A stretch of 63,408 nt of DNA. Origin: Prosthecochloris sp. (GTDB lineage: Bacteria > Bacteroidota > Chlorobiia > Chlorobiales > Chlorobiaceae). The stretch spans positions 1-63,408 of the forward strand of contig JADMLA020000043.1 in assembly GCA_015482705.2 (NCBI GenBank). Reading direction: 5' to 3'. Below are positions 54,471 to 63,396 of the stretch, one piece after another; within the stretch, counting starts at the first letter, position 1; every line of letters begins with the position of its first letter. A model generated the notes under the pieces. That model ran no database searches. It had not been told where the DNA came from and saw only the letters and a list, made by a program, of their open reading frames with translations. A program made the translations under genes and the position numbers.

Positions 54471-54515
54471 ATGGCAAAGAATCACGAACCCGATGAATTC
54501 GTGTTAATTCGTGGA
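54471..54515. repeat. 45-base direct repeat, copy 2 (ATTCGTG family)
   Basis: ATGGCAAAGAATCACGAACC followed by CGATGAATTCGTGTTAATTC and GTGGA. Same orientation as copy 1 on the other side of the hepT/mntA pair, so the two copies flank the pair directly. Confidence 0.8.
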
Positions 54516-54583
54516 CACATCACTCCTCTCTGCGAAAATCCAGGCACTTCACGATCAACCATACATGGCGGCGTTCTGCTCCG

Positions 54584-55381
54584 TTACCATACGATGAAAT
54601 ACGGGTTCAGCAACTCTTCCTTGTTGTAGCGCAATTCTTTCCCACTTTCCGCCTCGACCATACTCTTGCCGGCTGCCTTCGCCACTGCGTGCCCGGCTGC
54701 GGTGTCCCACTCCATGGTCGGTCCGAAACGGGGATAAATATCGGCATCGCCAGCCGCTACCATGCATATTTTCAGCGAACTGCCTCGCTGTACAATTTCA
54801 AGGTCAGGATATTCGTCTTTTACCGAGTCGATGAATGCCACGGTTAGATCATTCATATGAGAACGGCTCCCGACAACCCGATACGCCCGCTCCTGGGTTT
54901 GCAGCGGCAATCGATAAGCACTTTCCTGAAACAACGCAGCACTGCCGAACCAGTTGCTGATACCGCTTATGTAATACCCCCCTTGCTCACTCGCACCATA
55001 AAACAGTTCGTCCAGAACAGGAACATAGACTGCCCCCAGAACCGGTACCCCCTCTTCGATCAGAGCGATATTCACGGTAAACTCGCCATTGCGTGAGATA
55101 AATTCTTTCGTACCGTCCAGAGGATCAACCAGCCAGAACCGTTTCCATTTTTTCCGCTCATCATAGGTAATCGATCGTCCTTCTTCGCTCAAAACCGGCA
55201 GCCCGGAACTTTTCAGTTCATGCATAATAATCTCATGCGCTGCCCGGTCAGCTTTTGTCAGCGGTGAGTTGTCACCCTTCTTTTCAACTTCAAAATCCTC
55301 CGAGTCATAGACGTCCATAATCACCCGGCCGGCCTCGATCGCCGCATTCACCGCCAATGCCAGTTCTTTATCTAAATGCAT
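54584..55381 (-). CDS. cysQ: 3'(2'),5'-bisphosphate nucleotidase
   Basis: A 265-residue inositol-monophosphatase-fold enzyme that degrades PAP. Motifs: DNSPLTKADRAAHE, LPVLSEEG, the metal site FWLVDPLDGTKEFISRNGEF and C-terminal EWDTAAGHAVAKAAG. PAP arises when PAPS is used, so this gene matches the sulfate activation genes nearby (cysC, cysN, cysD). Confidence 0.93.
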   Translation of the reverse strand: MHLDKELALAVNAAIEAGRVIMDVYDSEDFEVEKKGDNSPLTKADRAAHEIIMHELKSSGLPVLSEEGRSITYDERKKWKRFWLVDPLDGTKEFISRNGEFTVNIALIEEGVPVLGAVYVPVLDELFYGASEQGGYYISGISNWFGSAALFQESAYRLPLQTQERAYRVVGSRSHMNDLTVAFIDSVKDEYPDLEIVQRGSSLKICMVAAGDADIYPRFGPTMEWDTAAGHAVAKAAGKSMVEAESGKELRYNKEELLNPYFIVW

Positions 55382-55445
55382 AGCAAAGATATCTAATTAA
55401 AACTACCAAAACATCTTATCCACTAATTACAATAATTTTGACGAA

Positions 55446-56210
55446 TTATGAAGACAAGAATAATCGAACCGCCCGTATTTTGTAGTAAAGCACCCCTAAA
55501 ATCTCCCGTATCGCAATTTCCGAATTCTCGATGCCCCCTGCACTCGGAAGAAAATCAAACAACGTCAGTTCGTTGTAATAGCCCGTTCGAAAATCCACAG
55601 GAAAAGGCTGCACCTCCATACCGGCGCTCCTGAAAAGCATCGATGCACGATTCATATGAAACGCACTCGTCACCAGCACAACCTCCGGCCGTTCAGTCCC
55701 GGCAAACAACGCCTTTACAGCTCTGGCTTCATCCGCAGTGTTCCCAACCCTCCCGGTCACTCGAAGAGCGTCACCGGAAATTCCGAACCGTATCGCCCGT
55801 TCCGCCAGAATTTCACCCTCAGGCCTGGCATAAGGCGCCCAGGGGACTTTTGCTCCCATGAATATCAGCAGTGGTGCTTTTCCAGCCAGATACACTTCCA
55901 GGCCTCCTTCGAAACGATCGGCTGCGTCCCGCCACTCCCCATAATGAACGCCGGGAACCTGCTCAATCATTCCGCCAAGTACAACAACAGCATCGGCCGG
56001 CTCCAGCGACTCGACAGCAACTCTACGGTCACTCCCCTCGACTTGCCGTATCAACCAGTCGCCCGATACCGGCATACTGAATACCCAGAGCAAAACGACC
56101 CCAGTCAAGACCATCGCCCATTTTCTAAGCAGTGCCCCGATAATGACAATAACAATCGACAACCCCAATGGAAGAAAAAAAACAGGAAGAATTTTGTGTA
56201 AAATCAGCAT
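55446..56210 (-). CDS. YdcF/ElyC-family membrane protein (DUF218)
   Basis: A 254-residue protein with two N-terminal membrane helices (residues about 2-50) and a DUF218 domain: ADAVVVLGGMIE, LEVYLAGKAPLLIFMG, EARAVKALF and VVLVTSAFHMNRASMLF. ElyC-like proteins influence peptidoglycan or lipid-carrier use by an unknown mechanism. I chose the ATG preceded by GGTGAAT rather than the upstream TTG. Its place near polysaccharide genes is consistent with an envelope role. Confidence 0.87.
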   Translation of the reverse strand: MLILHKILPVFFLPLGLSIVIVIIGALLRKWAMVLTGVVLLWVFSMPVSGDWLIRQVEGSDRRVAVESLEPADAVVVLGGMIEQVPGVHYGEWRDAADRFEGGLEVYLAGKAPLLIFMGAKVPWAPYARPEGEILAERAIRFGISGDALRVTGRVGNTADEARAVKALFAGTERPEVVLVTSAFHMNRASMLFRSAGMEVQPFPVDFRTGYYNELTLFDFLPSAGGIENSEIAIREILGVLYYKIRAVRLFLSS

Positions 56211-56405
56211 ATTCACCAAAATATGGAGACAAAGTCAGAAACCATTAACTTCTTTTTCAACAAGAAAATACAGTCAGAAGTTCACTGGAGAACCCAGCCA
56301 GCCCCCTCTCGAGTAACAAGTCTTTTGTGCAGAACCTTTTGTTTTTCGAAAAAAAACATGATTTTAGACACTAACTTATGATAGTTACCGTAAGTCTTCA
56401 TCCCC

Positions 56406-58184
56406 ATGTTTGACATTTATTACACCTCTGCCGTTATCCTTTTCATGACCGTCGCTCTGGTCAAGGAAATACAAAAGCCCTCTCTGATCCTGATCACAAC
56501 CTTGTTAGCCCTTCATCTCGGTGGCATCATCACTCTCAAAGAAGCTTTTTCAGGCTTCTCGAATCAGGGAATGCTGGCGGTCGGAGCGCTGTTCATCGTT
56601 GCCTATGCCCTGCAGAGTTCAACCGCGCTGGACACTTCGATCGAAAAGATACTCGGGAAAAAAGCCGACAGTACCATTTATTTTCGCTTCATGCTTCCCA
56701 TCGCATGCGCTTCGGGCTTTCTCAACAACACACCGCTGGTCGCATCGTTGCTTCCAGTCATAAAACGCTGGTGTAAAAAAAACGGTCTTTCTGCATCAAA
56801 GTTCCTCATTCCTCTTTCCTATGCCACCATCATCGGTGGAACCTGCACACTTATCGGAACAAGTACCAACCTTGTCGTGCACGGCATGATGCTCGATCAC
56901 GGCTTGAGCGGTTTTTCTTTTTTCGAACTGAGCAAAGCTGCACTGCCGCTGGCACTCGTCACCATCGCATACTTTGCCTTGATCGGACACCGGTTCCTGC
57001 CGGAAAGAAAAGATTCCCTGTCGCAATTCACGGAATCCTTACGTGAGTTCGTCATAGAAGTCAGCGTGCAAAAGGACTATCCCTATCTGGGCAAAACGGT
57101 ACACGATGCAAACCTGCGTCACCTGAAAGGCCTCTTCCTTTTTCAGATCATGCGAGGAAACAGGGAGATCACTCCGGTATCACCGGATGAAAAAATACTG
57201 CTGGGGGACAAGCTGTTTTTTACCGGGCTCCCGGAAACAATCTACGACCTCCTGCACACCCCGGGCCTGCGCCTCATAGAAGATTCGGAATACGACATCA
57301 AAAACCTGGATTCCGACAAGCACGGCACCTTCGAGGCTGTGCTTTCAAACTCGTCACCGCTTATCGGTCAGACAGTCAAAGAGTGCAACTTCAGAACAAA
57401 ATATGATGCGGTCATTTTAGGAATCCATCGCAACGGCCACCGGATCATCAAAAAAGTAGGCGATATAGAGCTAAAACCGAACGACACGCTGTTTATTCTC
57501 GCAAAAAGGGATTTCAGTCAGAAATGGTATGCATCGACCGACTTTTCATTGGTCAGCAACAGTATCAGCAGATACTCCAAACCAAAAAAGCAGGGCAACC
57601 TTGCCCTGCTGCTGATGCTCGCAATGATCGGTTCAGTCACGTTCGGCCTGACCTCGTCGATGCTGCTTGCCGCCTCGATCACTGCTGGCATCATGATTTT
57701 CACAAACATCATCAGCGCAGGAGATGCACAGAAAGCCATCGACTTCGATGTCCTGTTGATCATTGCCTGCGCTTTCGGCATAGGAAAGGGTATTGAAAAT
57801 TCAGGGGTTGCGGAACTGCTTGCAACCCACATGATCGGTGCTGTATCACAATGGGGAATCATCGGTATCATTGCCGGCATCTTTTTCATAACCAGCATTT
57901 ACACCGAAATCATCACCAACAACGCTGCTGCAGCCCTTATTTTTCCGATTGTGCTTTCAATCGCCGAAAAAATGCAGATCGACCCACTGCCGCTCATGGT
58001 CACCCTGGCTATAGCGGCATCCGCTTCTTTCGCTACCCCGATAGGCTACCAGACAAATCTGATGGTGTACAACCCGGGCGGATATAAATTTTCCGACTTC
58101 CTGAAAACAGGAAGTATCATGAACCTGCTTTCCGGCATCATCGTCACCATCATGGTCTATCTGGTATATTTCAGAGGCATATGA
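56406..58184 (+). CDS. SLC13-type anion permease with two RCK_C (TrkA-C) domains, probable sulfate importer
   Basis: A 592-residue permease with two membrane halves (about residues 1-200 and 400-592). Each half carries an Asn-Thr/Asn-Asn signature: GFLNNTPLVASLLP with GTSTNLVVHGM, then TEIITNNAAAALIFPI with ATPIGYQTNLMVYNPGGY. Between them are two TrkA-C domains (about 205-290 and 300-385). This layout is typical of bacterial sulfate/anion permeases of the SLC13/DASS group. It is convergent with cysN, 37 bases away, and the neighbourhood supports sulfate as the substrate (inference). Confidence 0.87.
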   Translation: MFDIYYTSAVILFMTVALVKEIQKPSLILITTLLALHLGGIITLKEAFSGFSNQGMLAVGALFIVAYALQSSTALDTSIEKILGKKADSTIYFRFMLPIACASGFLNNTPLVASLLPVIKRWCKKNGLSASKFLIPLSYATIIGGTCTLIGTSTNLVVHGMMLDHGLSGFSFFELSKAALPLALVTIAYFALIGHRFLPERKDSLSQFTESLREFVIEVSVQKDYPYLGKTVHDANLRHLKGLFLFQIMRGNREITPVSPDEKILLGDKLFFTGLPETIYDLLHTPGLRLIEDSEYDIKNLDSDKHGTFEAVLSNSSPLIGQTVKECNFRTKYDAVILGIHRNGHRIIKKVGDIELKPNDTLFILAKRDFSQKWYASTDFSLVSNSISRYSKPKKQGNLALLLMLAMIGSVTFGLTSSMLLAASITAGIMIFTNIISAGDAQKAIDFDVLLIIACAFGIGKGIENSGVAELLATHMIGAVSQWGIIGIIAGIFFITSIYTEIITNNAAAALIFPIVLSIAEKMQIDPLPLMVTLAIAASASFATPIGYQTNLMVYNPGGYKFSDFLKTGSIMNLLSGIIVTIMVYLVYFRGI

Positions 58185-58221
58185 GCGATACAGCCGAACG
58201 AACCAACGCCCCCTTGGCGCC

Positions 58222-60159
58222 CTATTGTTTTATGATCCCTTGCTCCTGCAGATAGTGAACCAAAACTCCAGCATCCATCATATCCCCATGCCGCTGCACA
58301 ATTGTCACTTCAGGTTCGGCAGGCGGCTCGAATGGAAGATCCACGCCCGGTAAAAACTGCAAGAACCCTTCTTCGACCTTCCGGTAAAGATCCGGTTCCT
58401 GTTCACGGCAGAGCTCCTTATCAGCATCTACGTACACCAGATGGAACCTTTCCGGACCTACAATTTCCGCAACCTGACGGCGAATATCCTCATCAGGAGA
58501 GATAAACGTACAAATGGTAATCAACCCCTGATCGTTCAGCATGTGGCACAGGTGCGCCACCCTGCGCAAATGTTCAGCACGATCAGGCGGAGAGTAATCC
58601 AGTTCACGGGAAAGACCTGAACGCACAACGCTCCCGTCGATTACCACGGTAACAGCACCACGGTCGAACAGCTCACGTTCGAGTTTATACGCCAGTTCAT
58701 TTTTCCCAGAACCATGTAAACCGATAATCCAGACCGTTGCCCCTTTCTGCCTCAACCGTTCCTGCCTTTCACCGTTGCTGATAAGGCTCCGACCGGCAGC
58801 TGCAGTCGATGTCTCCGCACCTGTGATCCTGGAAGGCATGCTTTCCTCACTGACACGATCGATAATCATGCCAACCGCAACCGTATTGAACGAAACAGGA
58901 TCGATCAATATGAACGATCCGGTCGACTTATTTTTTTGATACGAATCGAAGCAAAGCGGCTTGTTCGTGGTAAGCACCGTACGCCCGATATCATTCAATT
59001 CAAACGCATCGCTGTCGGACTTGCTGAGTGTATTGACGTCGATTCTATAACGAATCTTGTCGATGCGTGCCCTTGTTGTGCTTGAGGTATGCTTTATGAG
59101 ATACTGTTTGTTCAATTCCATCGGCTGTTCACTCATCCATACCAGCATCGATTCGAAATGCCGTTCAATTTTTGGCATGTTATCCGGATGAACCAGCATG
59201 TCACCTCGAGAGATATCGATCTCATCCGCAAGCGTCAGTGCTACAGACATCGGAGGAAATGCTTCACCCAGCTCCCCGTCATAAGTCGTTATCGATGTCA
59301 CTGTACTTTTTTTACGAGACGGAAGCACCATGAGTTCATCACCTATCCGAACGATCCCCGAAGCAACTTTGGCCGCGAATCCCCGGTATCCCTGAGAGGG
59401 CCGGAGAACATACTGTACCGGATAGCGTAAATCGATGAAGTTCTGATCACTGCCGACATGAACGGTCTCGAGAAAATGCAGCATAGTCTTACCGTCGTAC
59501 CACCCCATCCTTTCCGAGTGCTCGACAACATTGTCACCTTTCAACGCCGACATCGGAATACAGTGCACATCGGGAATATTCAGTCGGGTCACGAAGTCCT
59601 TGTAATCGGCACAAATCACCTCGAATACCTCCTGACTGTACTCCACCAGGTCCATCTTGTTAACAGCCAGCACCACATGTTTGATACCGAGCAGTGATGC
59701 AAGAAACGTATGCCGTTTGGTCTGTGTGATGATACCTTTGCGGGCATCAACCAGTATGATCGACAAGTTGGCCGTAGAGGCCCCCGTCACCATATTTCTG
59801 GTATACTGCTCGTGCCCCGGGGTATCGGCAATGATGAATTTTCTTTTATTGGTCGAAAAATACCGGTAAGCCACGTCGATGGTGATTCCCTGTTCACGCT
59901 CCGCTTTCAATCCATCGAGCAGAAGCGCGTAATCCGTATCATTTTCGGCATGTCCTTCACGGGCGTTATCTCTCTCCAGGGCAACCAACTGATCCTCATA
60001 AATCTTCTTCGAATCAAAAAGCAACCGGCCGATCAAGGTCGATTTTCCATCATCGACCGACCCGGCCGTCAATAAACGCAAAAGATCCTTATCCTGATCC
60101 CGATCCAAAAATTCAACGATCTCATCCGTAACCGTCTTACCCTCACTATTGTTGTGCAT
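58222..60159 (-). CDS. cysN: CysN-type ATP sulfurylase GTPase fused to a degenerate APS-kinase domain
   Basis: A 645-residue protein. Residues 1-440 are the GTPase subunit of ATP sulfurylase: GSVDDGKSTLIGRLLFDSK, the switch region ERGITIDVAY-like (here EREQGITIDVAYRYF), DTPGHEQYTRNM and NKMDL. Residues about 465-645 are an APS-kinase fold, but key residues are lost: P-loop reads GLHGSGKNELA (Asn for Ser/Thr) and the DGDN segment reads DGSVVRSGLS. RDxKGLYKKAR is reduced to EPDLYRKVEEG. The domain is therefore probably inactive, and a separate cysC lies in the same operon. CysD is the next gene upstream. Confidence 0.93.
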   Translation of the reverse strand: MHNNSEGKTVTDEIVEFLDRDQDKDLLRLLTAGSVDDGKSTLIGRLLFDSKKIYEDQLVALERDNAREGHAENDTDYALLLDGLKAEREQGITIDVAYRYFSTNKRKFIIADTPGHEQYTRNMVTGASTANLSIILVDARKGIITQTKRHTFLASLLGIKHVVLAVNKMDLVEYSQEVFEVICADYKDFVTRLNIPDVHCIPMSALKGDNVVEHSERMGWYDGKTMLHFLETVHVGSDQNFIDLRYPVQYVLRPSQGYRGFAAKVASGIVRIGDELMVLPSRKKSTVTSITTYDGELGEAFPPMSVALTLADEIDISRGDMLVHPDNMPKIERHFESMLVWMSEQPMELNKQYLIKHTSSTTRARIDKIRYRIDVNTLSKSDSDAFELNDIGRTVLTTNKPLCFDSYQKNKSTGSFILIDPVSFNTVAVGMIIDRVSEESMPSRITGAETSTAAAGRSLISNGERQERLRQKGATVWIIGLHGSGKNELAYKLERELFDRGAVTVVIDGSVVRSGLSRELDYSPPDRAEHLRRVAHLCHMLNDQGLITICTFISPDEDIRRQVAEIVGPERFHLVYVDADKELCREQEPDLYRKVEEGFLQFLPGVDLPFEPPAEPEVTIVQRHGDMMDAGVLVHYLQEQGIIKQ

Positions 60160-60216
60160 TGGTGAAAATGATTAATACTTTAAAAATTCAATGTGATAAC
60201 AACGTCGTAACGGAAC

Positions 60217-61125
60217 CTAAAAATAACCTTCCCGCTTTTTCTGCTCCATCGACGCCTCCTGATCGAAATCAATAACTCTTGTGGTCCGTTCCGATTTGGT
60301 TGTCGTCATCATCTCCTGCACGATCTCTTCGATCGTCACGGCATCCGACTCGACGGCACCGGTCAGCGGATAACAACCGAGCGTCCTAAAACGCACCATC
60401 CGCATCTCCGCTCTGCTTCTCAGCTCTTCAGGCATCCTTTCATCATCGACCATGATCAGATTACCATCGAGATTCACTATAGGGCGTTTTTTCGCATAAT
60501 AGAGCGGAACAATCGGAATATCCTCGAGCCTGATATACTCCCAGACATCGAGCTCGGTCCAGTTGGAAAGGGGAAAAACACGAATCGACTCACCCTTGTG
60601 AACTTTGGTATTGTATACATCCCACAGCTCCGGCCTCTGGTTCTTGGGATCCCACTGATGAAACGTATCACGGAACGAGAATATCCTCTCTTTCGCCCGT
60701 GACTTTTCCTCATCGCGGCGGGCACCGCCAAATGCTGCGTCGAACTTGTATTTATTCAAAGCCTGCAGCAAAGCCTGGGTTTTCATCAGATCGGTGTGCA
60801 CCTGGGATCCATGCGAAAAAGGCCCGACACCTTCGTGGAAGGCTTCCATATTGGAATGTACGATCAGGTCCCAATTATTCCTTTCAGCATAGTTATCCCG
60901 GAACTCGACCATCTCGCGAAACTTCCATTTGGAATCAACATGCAGCAATGGAAAAGGAACCTTGCCGGGATAAAACGCTTTTTCGGCAAGCCGTACCATT
61001 ACAGAAGAATCCTTTCCTATGGAATACATCATTACGGGATTTTCAAATTCCGCAGCGACCTCTCGAATAATATGAATCGATTCTGCTTCAAGTTGTTTTA
61101 AGTGGGAAATCTGATATGAATTCAT
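60217..61125 (-). CDS. cysD: Sulfate adenylyltransferase subunit 2
   Basis: A 302-residue PAPS-reductase/ATP-pyrophosphatase-fold protein: MMYSIGKDSSVMVRLAEKAF (PP-loop), VHSNMEAF, FGGARRDEEKSRAKERIFSF and FPLSNWTELDVWEYIRLEDI. It forms APS from ATP and sulfate, driven by CysN GTP hydrolysis. The order is cysC-cysD-cysN on one strand with short gaps. Confidence 0.96.
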   Translation of the reverse strand: MNSYQISHLKQLEAESIHIIREVAAEFENPVMMYSIGKDSSVMVRLAEKAFYPGKVPFPLLHVDSKWKFREMVEFRDNYAERNNWDLIVHSNMEAFHEGVGPFSHGSQVHTDLMKTQALLQALNKYKFDAAFGGARRDEEKSRAKERIFSFRDTFHQWDPKNQRPELWDVYNTKVHKGESIRVFPLSNWTELDVWEYIRLEDIPIVPLYYAKKRPIVNLDGNLIMVDDERMPEELRSRAEMRMVRFRTLGCYPLTGAVESDAVTIEEIVQEMMTTTKSERTTRVIDFDQEASMEQKKREGYF

Positions 61126-61178
61126 GGAGATTAAATCAATTTAATATGGCCAAATACTTCCATCTGTTTTTTAAGCTT

Positions 61179-61772
61179 CTAAACCTTGATCCTCGGCATG
61201 ACAAAATCAATCACGTGCTTGACACATTCCTCAATACTTTTTCCATCGGTACGAACATGGATATCCGGGTTTTCGGGTGCATCGTACGGAGCGCTGATAC
61301 CGGTGAAGTTAGGGATCTGACCCGCTCTCGCCTTTTTGTACATTCCTTTGACGTCCCGCTCTTCGCACACTTCGAGCGGTGCATCGACAAACACTTCCAG
61401 GAAATCTTCCGGTCCGTTAATATCCCTTGCCATATCGCGCATTTCCTGTGATGGGCTGATGAAACTGTTCATCGTCACCACACCACACTGCACAAACAGC
61501 TTCGTCACTTCAGCTATCCGCCGGATATTCTCTCGACGGTCTTCCTCTCCAAAACCAAGATTGTTATTGATACCGGTACGGATATTGTCGCCATCGAGCA
61601 CCTGCGTCAGAAATCCTTGAGCAGCCAGCTCCTTCTCCGCATGACGGGCCAATGTCGTCTTCCCCGACCCGGACAACCCTGTCAGCCACAAGGTACAACC
61701 ACGTTGTCCGAGCATCTTCTCCTTGTCTGCACGGTTCAAAATCTGATCAAATACCGGATGTATATGTTCCAT
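61179..61772 (-). CDS. cysC: Adenylylsulfate kinase
   Basis: A 197-residue canonical APS kinase: P-loop LTGLSGSGKTTLAR, VLDGDNIRTGINNNLGF, FISPSQEMRDMAR, then ERDVKGMYKKARAG and FTGISAPYDAPENPD. All catalytic elements that are lost in the CysN-fused domain are intact here. It makes PAPS. It is first in the cysC-cysD-cysN operon. Confidence 0.96.
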   Translation of the reverse strand: MEHIHPVFDQILNRADKEKMLGQRGCTLWLTGLSGSGKTTLARHAEKELAAQGFLTQVLDGDNIRTGINNNLGFGEEDRRENIRRIAEVTKLFVQCGVVTMNSFISPSQEMRDMARDINGPEDFLEVFVDAPLEVCEERDVKGMYKKARAGQIPNFTGISAPYDAPENPDIHVRTDGKSIEECVKHVIDFVMPRIKV

Positions 61773-61906
61773 ATCAAAAATAGTTAGCGTTATAAAAAAC
61801 CTGGCAGCGACACAGCTGAACCGCCAGCGTAAACGTTTGAAACTCGAAAATAAAATCGCTATTTAACTGTTAAGAAACCTTTGGATAACAGCAATCGCAA
61901 AGCTTA

Positions 61907-62194
61907 ATGCAAAGAAAAGAGGTATTACAAATTCTCAGCGAGAATAAAAAGGACCTGACTGAGAGATACGGTTTAAAAAAAATGGGCATTTTCGGTTCTG
62001 TCGCTAAAAATACTGCCACTGCAGATAGTGACATCGATATCGTTGTAGAAATGGCCCCAGATATACTCCTAAGAGCTGAGCTGAGACAAGAGCTGGAACG
62101 CTTACTGGGATATAAAGTAGACCTTATTCGATACTGGAAAAGGATGAATCACTATCTAAAGCAACACATCGATAAGGAGGCACTGTATGTATGA
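61907..62194 (+). CDS. Orphan MntA-like nucleotidyltransferase antitoxin
   Basis: A 95-residue minimal nucleotidyltransferase: MGIFGSVAKNTATADSDIDI keeps the GS-x10-DxD motif, followed by LRAELRQELERLLGYKVDLI. It is shorter than the 134-residue MntA at 53.8 kb. AT-rich codons such as ATA and TTA are more frequent than in neighbouring genes, which hints at separate origin. The expected HepT partner downstream is reduced to a stump. Confidence 0.83.
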   Translation: MQRKEVLQILSENKKDLTERYGLKKMGIFGSVAKNTATADSDIDIVVEMAPDILLRAELRQELERLLGYKVDLIRYWKRMNHYLKQHIDKEALYV

Positions 62195-62231
62195 GCAAAT
62201 TGTCAAAAATATCCAATCAAGACTTACTTGA
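62187..62231 (+). pseudogene. Stump of a HepT-like partner gene
   Basis: A strong GATAAGGAGG site is followed by ATG TAT GAG and only 14 codons (MYEQIVKNIQSRLT) before TGA. A second frame from the ATG at 62191 is also only 14 codons. The site and overlap are just where a hepT start is expected, so the toxin gene seems lost after its first codons. Confidence 0.4.
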
Positions 62232-62349
62232 TTAACACCAAGCCGTAAAAAATATGATCAAGAATCTGAGCGATTCCTAAACATTTTTCTGCGTAGTCCA
62301 TTCCACTTGTCTTACTCCTTTCGGGACCCAGCCTCTCAAAGTCACGACA

Positions 62350-63396
62350 TTAATCGCCGTACATCTCTTCATAATACCGCTGATATTCACCCGAGGTCAC
62401 ATGATCGAGCCACTCCTGGTTGTCGAGGTACCAGTCGACGGTCTTTTCAAGCCCTTCTTCGAACTGGAGCGAAGGCTGCCAGCCAAATTCTTTCTGAAGC
62501 TTCGAGGAATCGATGGCATAACGATAATCATGACCCGCACGGTCGGTCACATAGGAGATCAGCTTTTCCGATTCTCCTTCAACCCGCCCGAGCTTCCGGT
62601 CCATAATACGGCAAAGCAGCTTTATAAGATCGATGTTTTTCCACTCGTTCCGCCCACCGATGTTATAGGTCTCACCCGGCTTACCGTTATGGTATATCAC
62701 GTCGATCGCCTGAGCGTGATCGACCACCCAGAGCCAGTCCCTCACATTCTCCCCTTTCCCATAGACCGGCAGCGGTTTGTTGTTTCGGATGTTGTTGATA
62801 AACAACGGAATCAGCTTTTCAGGAAACTGGTAAGGCCCGTAGTTATTGGAACAGTTGCTGATCACTACCGGCATTCCATAAGTGTCATGATACGCCCGGA
62901 CAAAATGGTCGGATGAGGCTTTGGATGCCGAATACGGGCTGTGTGGATCATAGGCGGTCGTCTCGGTGAATGCACCATCTTTACCCAACGCACCATAGAC
63001 CTCATCGGTGGAGACATGGTAAAACAGCTTGCCGCTGAAATCCTCTTTCCAGGCAGCTCGTGCTGCATTGAGCAGGTTCACCGTTCCCAGCACATTGGTC
63101 ATGACAAACTCGGTCGGGCTTGCGATCGAACGGTCAACATGCGACTCGGCAGCAAGATGAATCACCCCGTCGAATCCCTCTTTTTCAAACAGCTCGAGCA
63201 TGGCTGCACTATCTGTAATATCCCCCCTGACAAACCGGTAATTCGAATTGTCCTCAATATCCCTCAGGTTCTCAAGGTTGCCCGCGTAGGTCAGTTTATC
63301 GAGATTGGTAATGGCATACTGGGGGTAAGCAGTCACAAAGTGCCGCACCACATGCGACCCGATAAATCCCGCGCCGCCAGTTATTAAAATGTGCAT
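62350..63396 (-). CDS. rfbB: dTDP-glucose 4,6-dehydratase
   Basis: A 348-residue extended SDR: MHILITGGAGFIGSHVVRHF at the N-terminus, LAAESHVDRSI, VSTDEVYG, YSASKASSDHFVRAYH (Tyr/Lys) and NIGGRNEWKN. It converts dTDP-glucose to the 4-keto-6-deoxy form for rhamnose. It starts 12 bases from the window edge, so upstream genes (rfbA or rfbC are expected) are not visible. Confidence 0.95.
   Translation of the reverse strand: MHILITGGAGFIGSHVVRHFVTAYPQYAITNLDKLTYAGNLENLRDIEDNSNYRFVRGDITDSAAMLELFEKEGFDGVIHLAAESHVDRSIASPTEFVMTNVLGTVNLLNAARAAWKEDFSGKLFYHVSTDEVYGALGKDGAFTETTAYDPHSPYSASKASSDHFVRAYHDTYGMPVVISNCSNNYGPYQFPEKLIPLFINNIRNNKPLPVYGKGENVRDWLWVVDHAQAIDVIYHNGKPGETYNIGGRNEWKNIDLIKLLCRIMDRKLGRVEGESEKLISYVTDRAGHDYRYAIDSSKLQKEFGWQPSLQFEEGLEKTVDWYLDNQEWLDHVTSGEYQRYYEEMYGD

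Noticed and set aside
53789..62194. The two nucleotidyltransferase genes as a recent duplication
   Set aside because: They differ in length (134 versus 95 residues) and share little outside the GS-x10-DxD motif.
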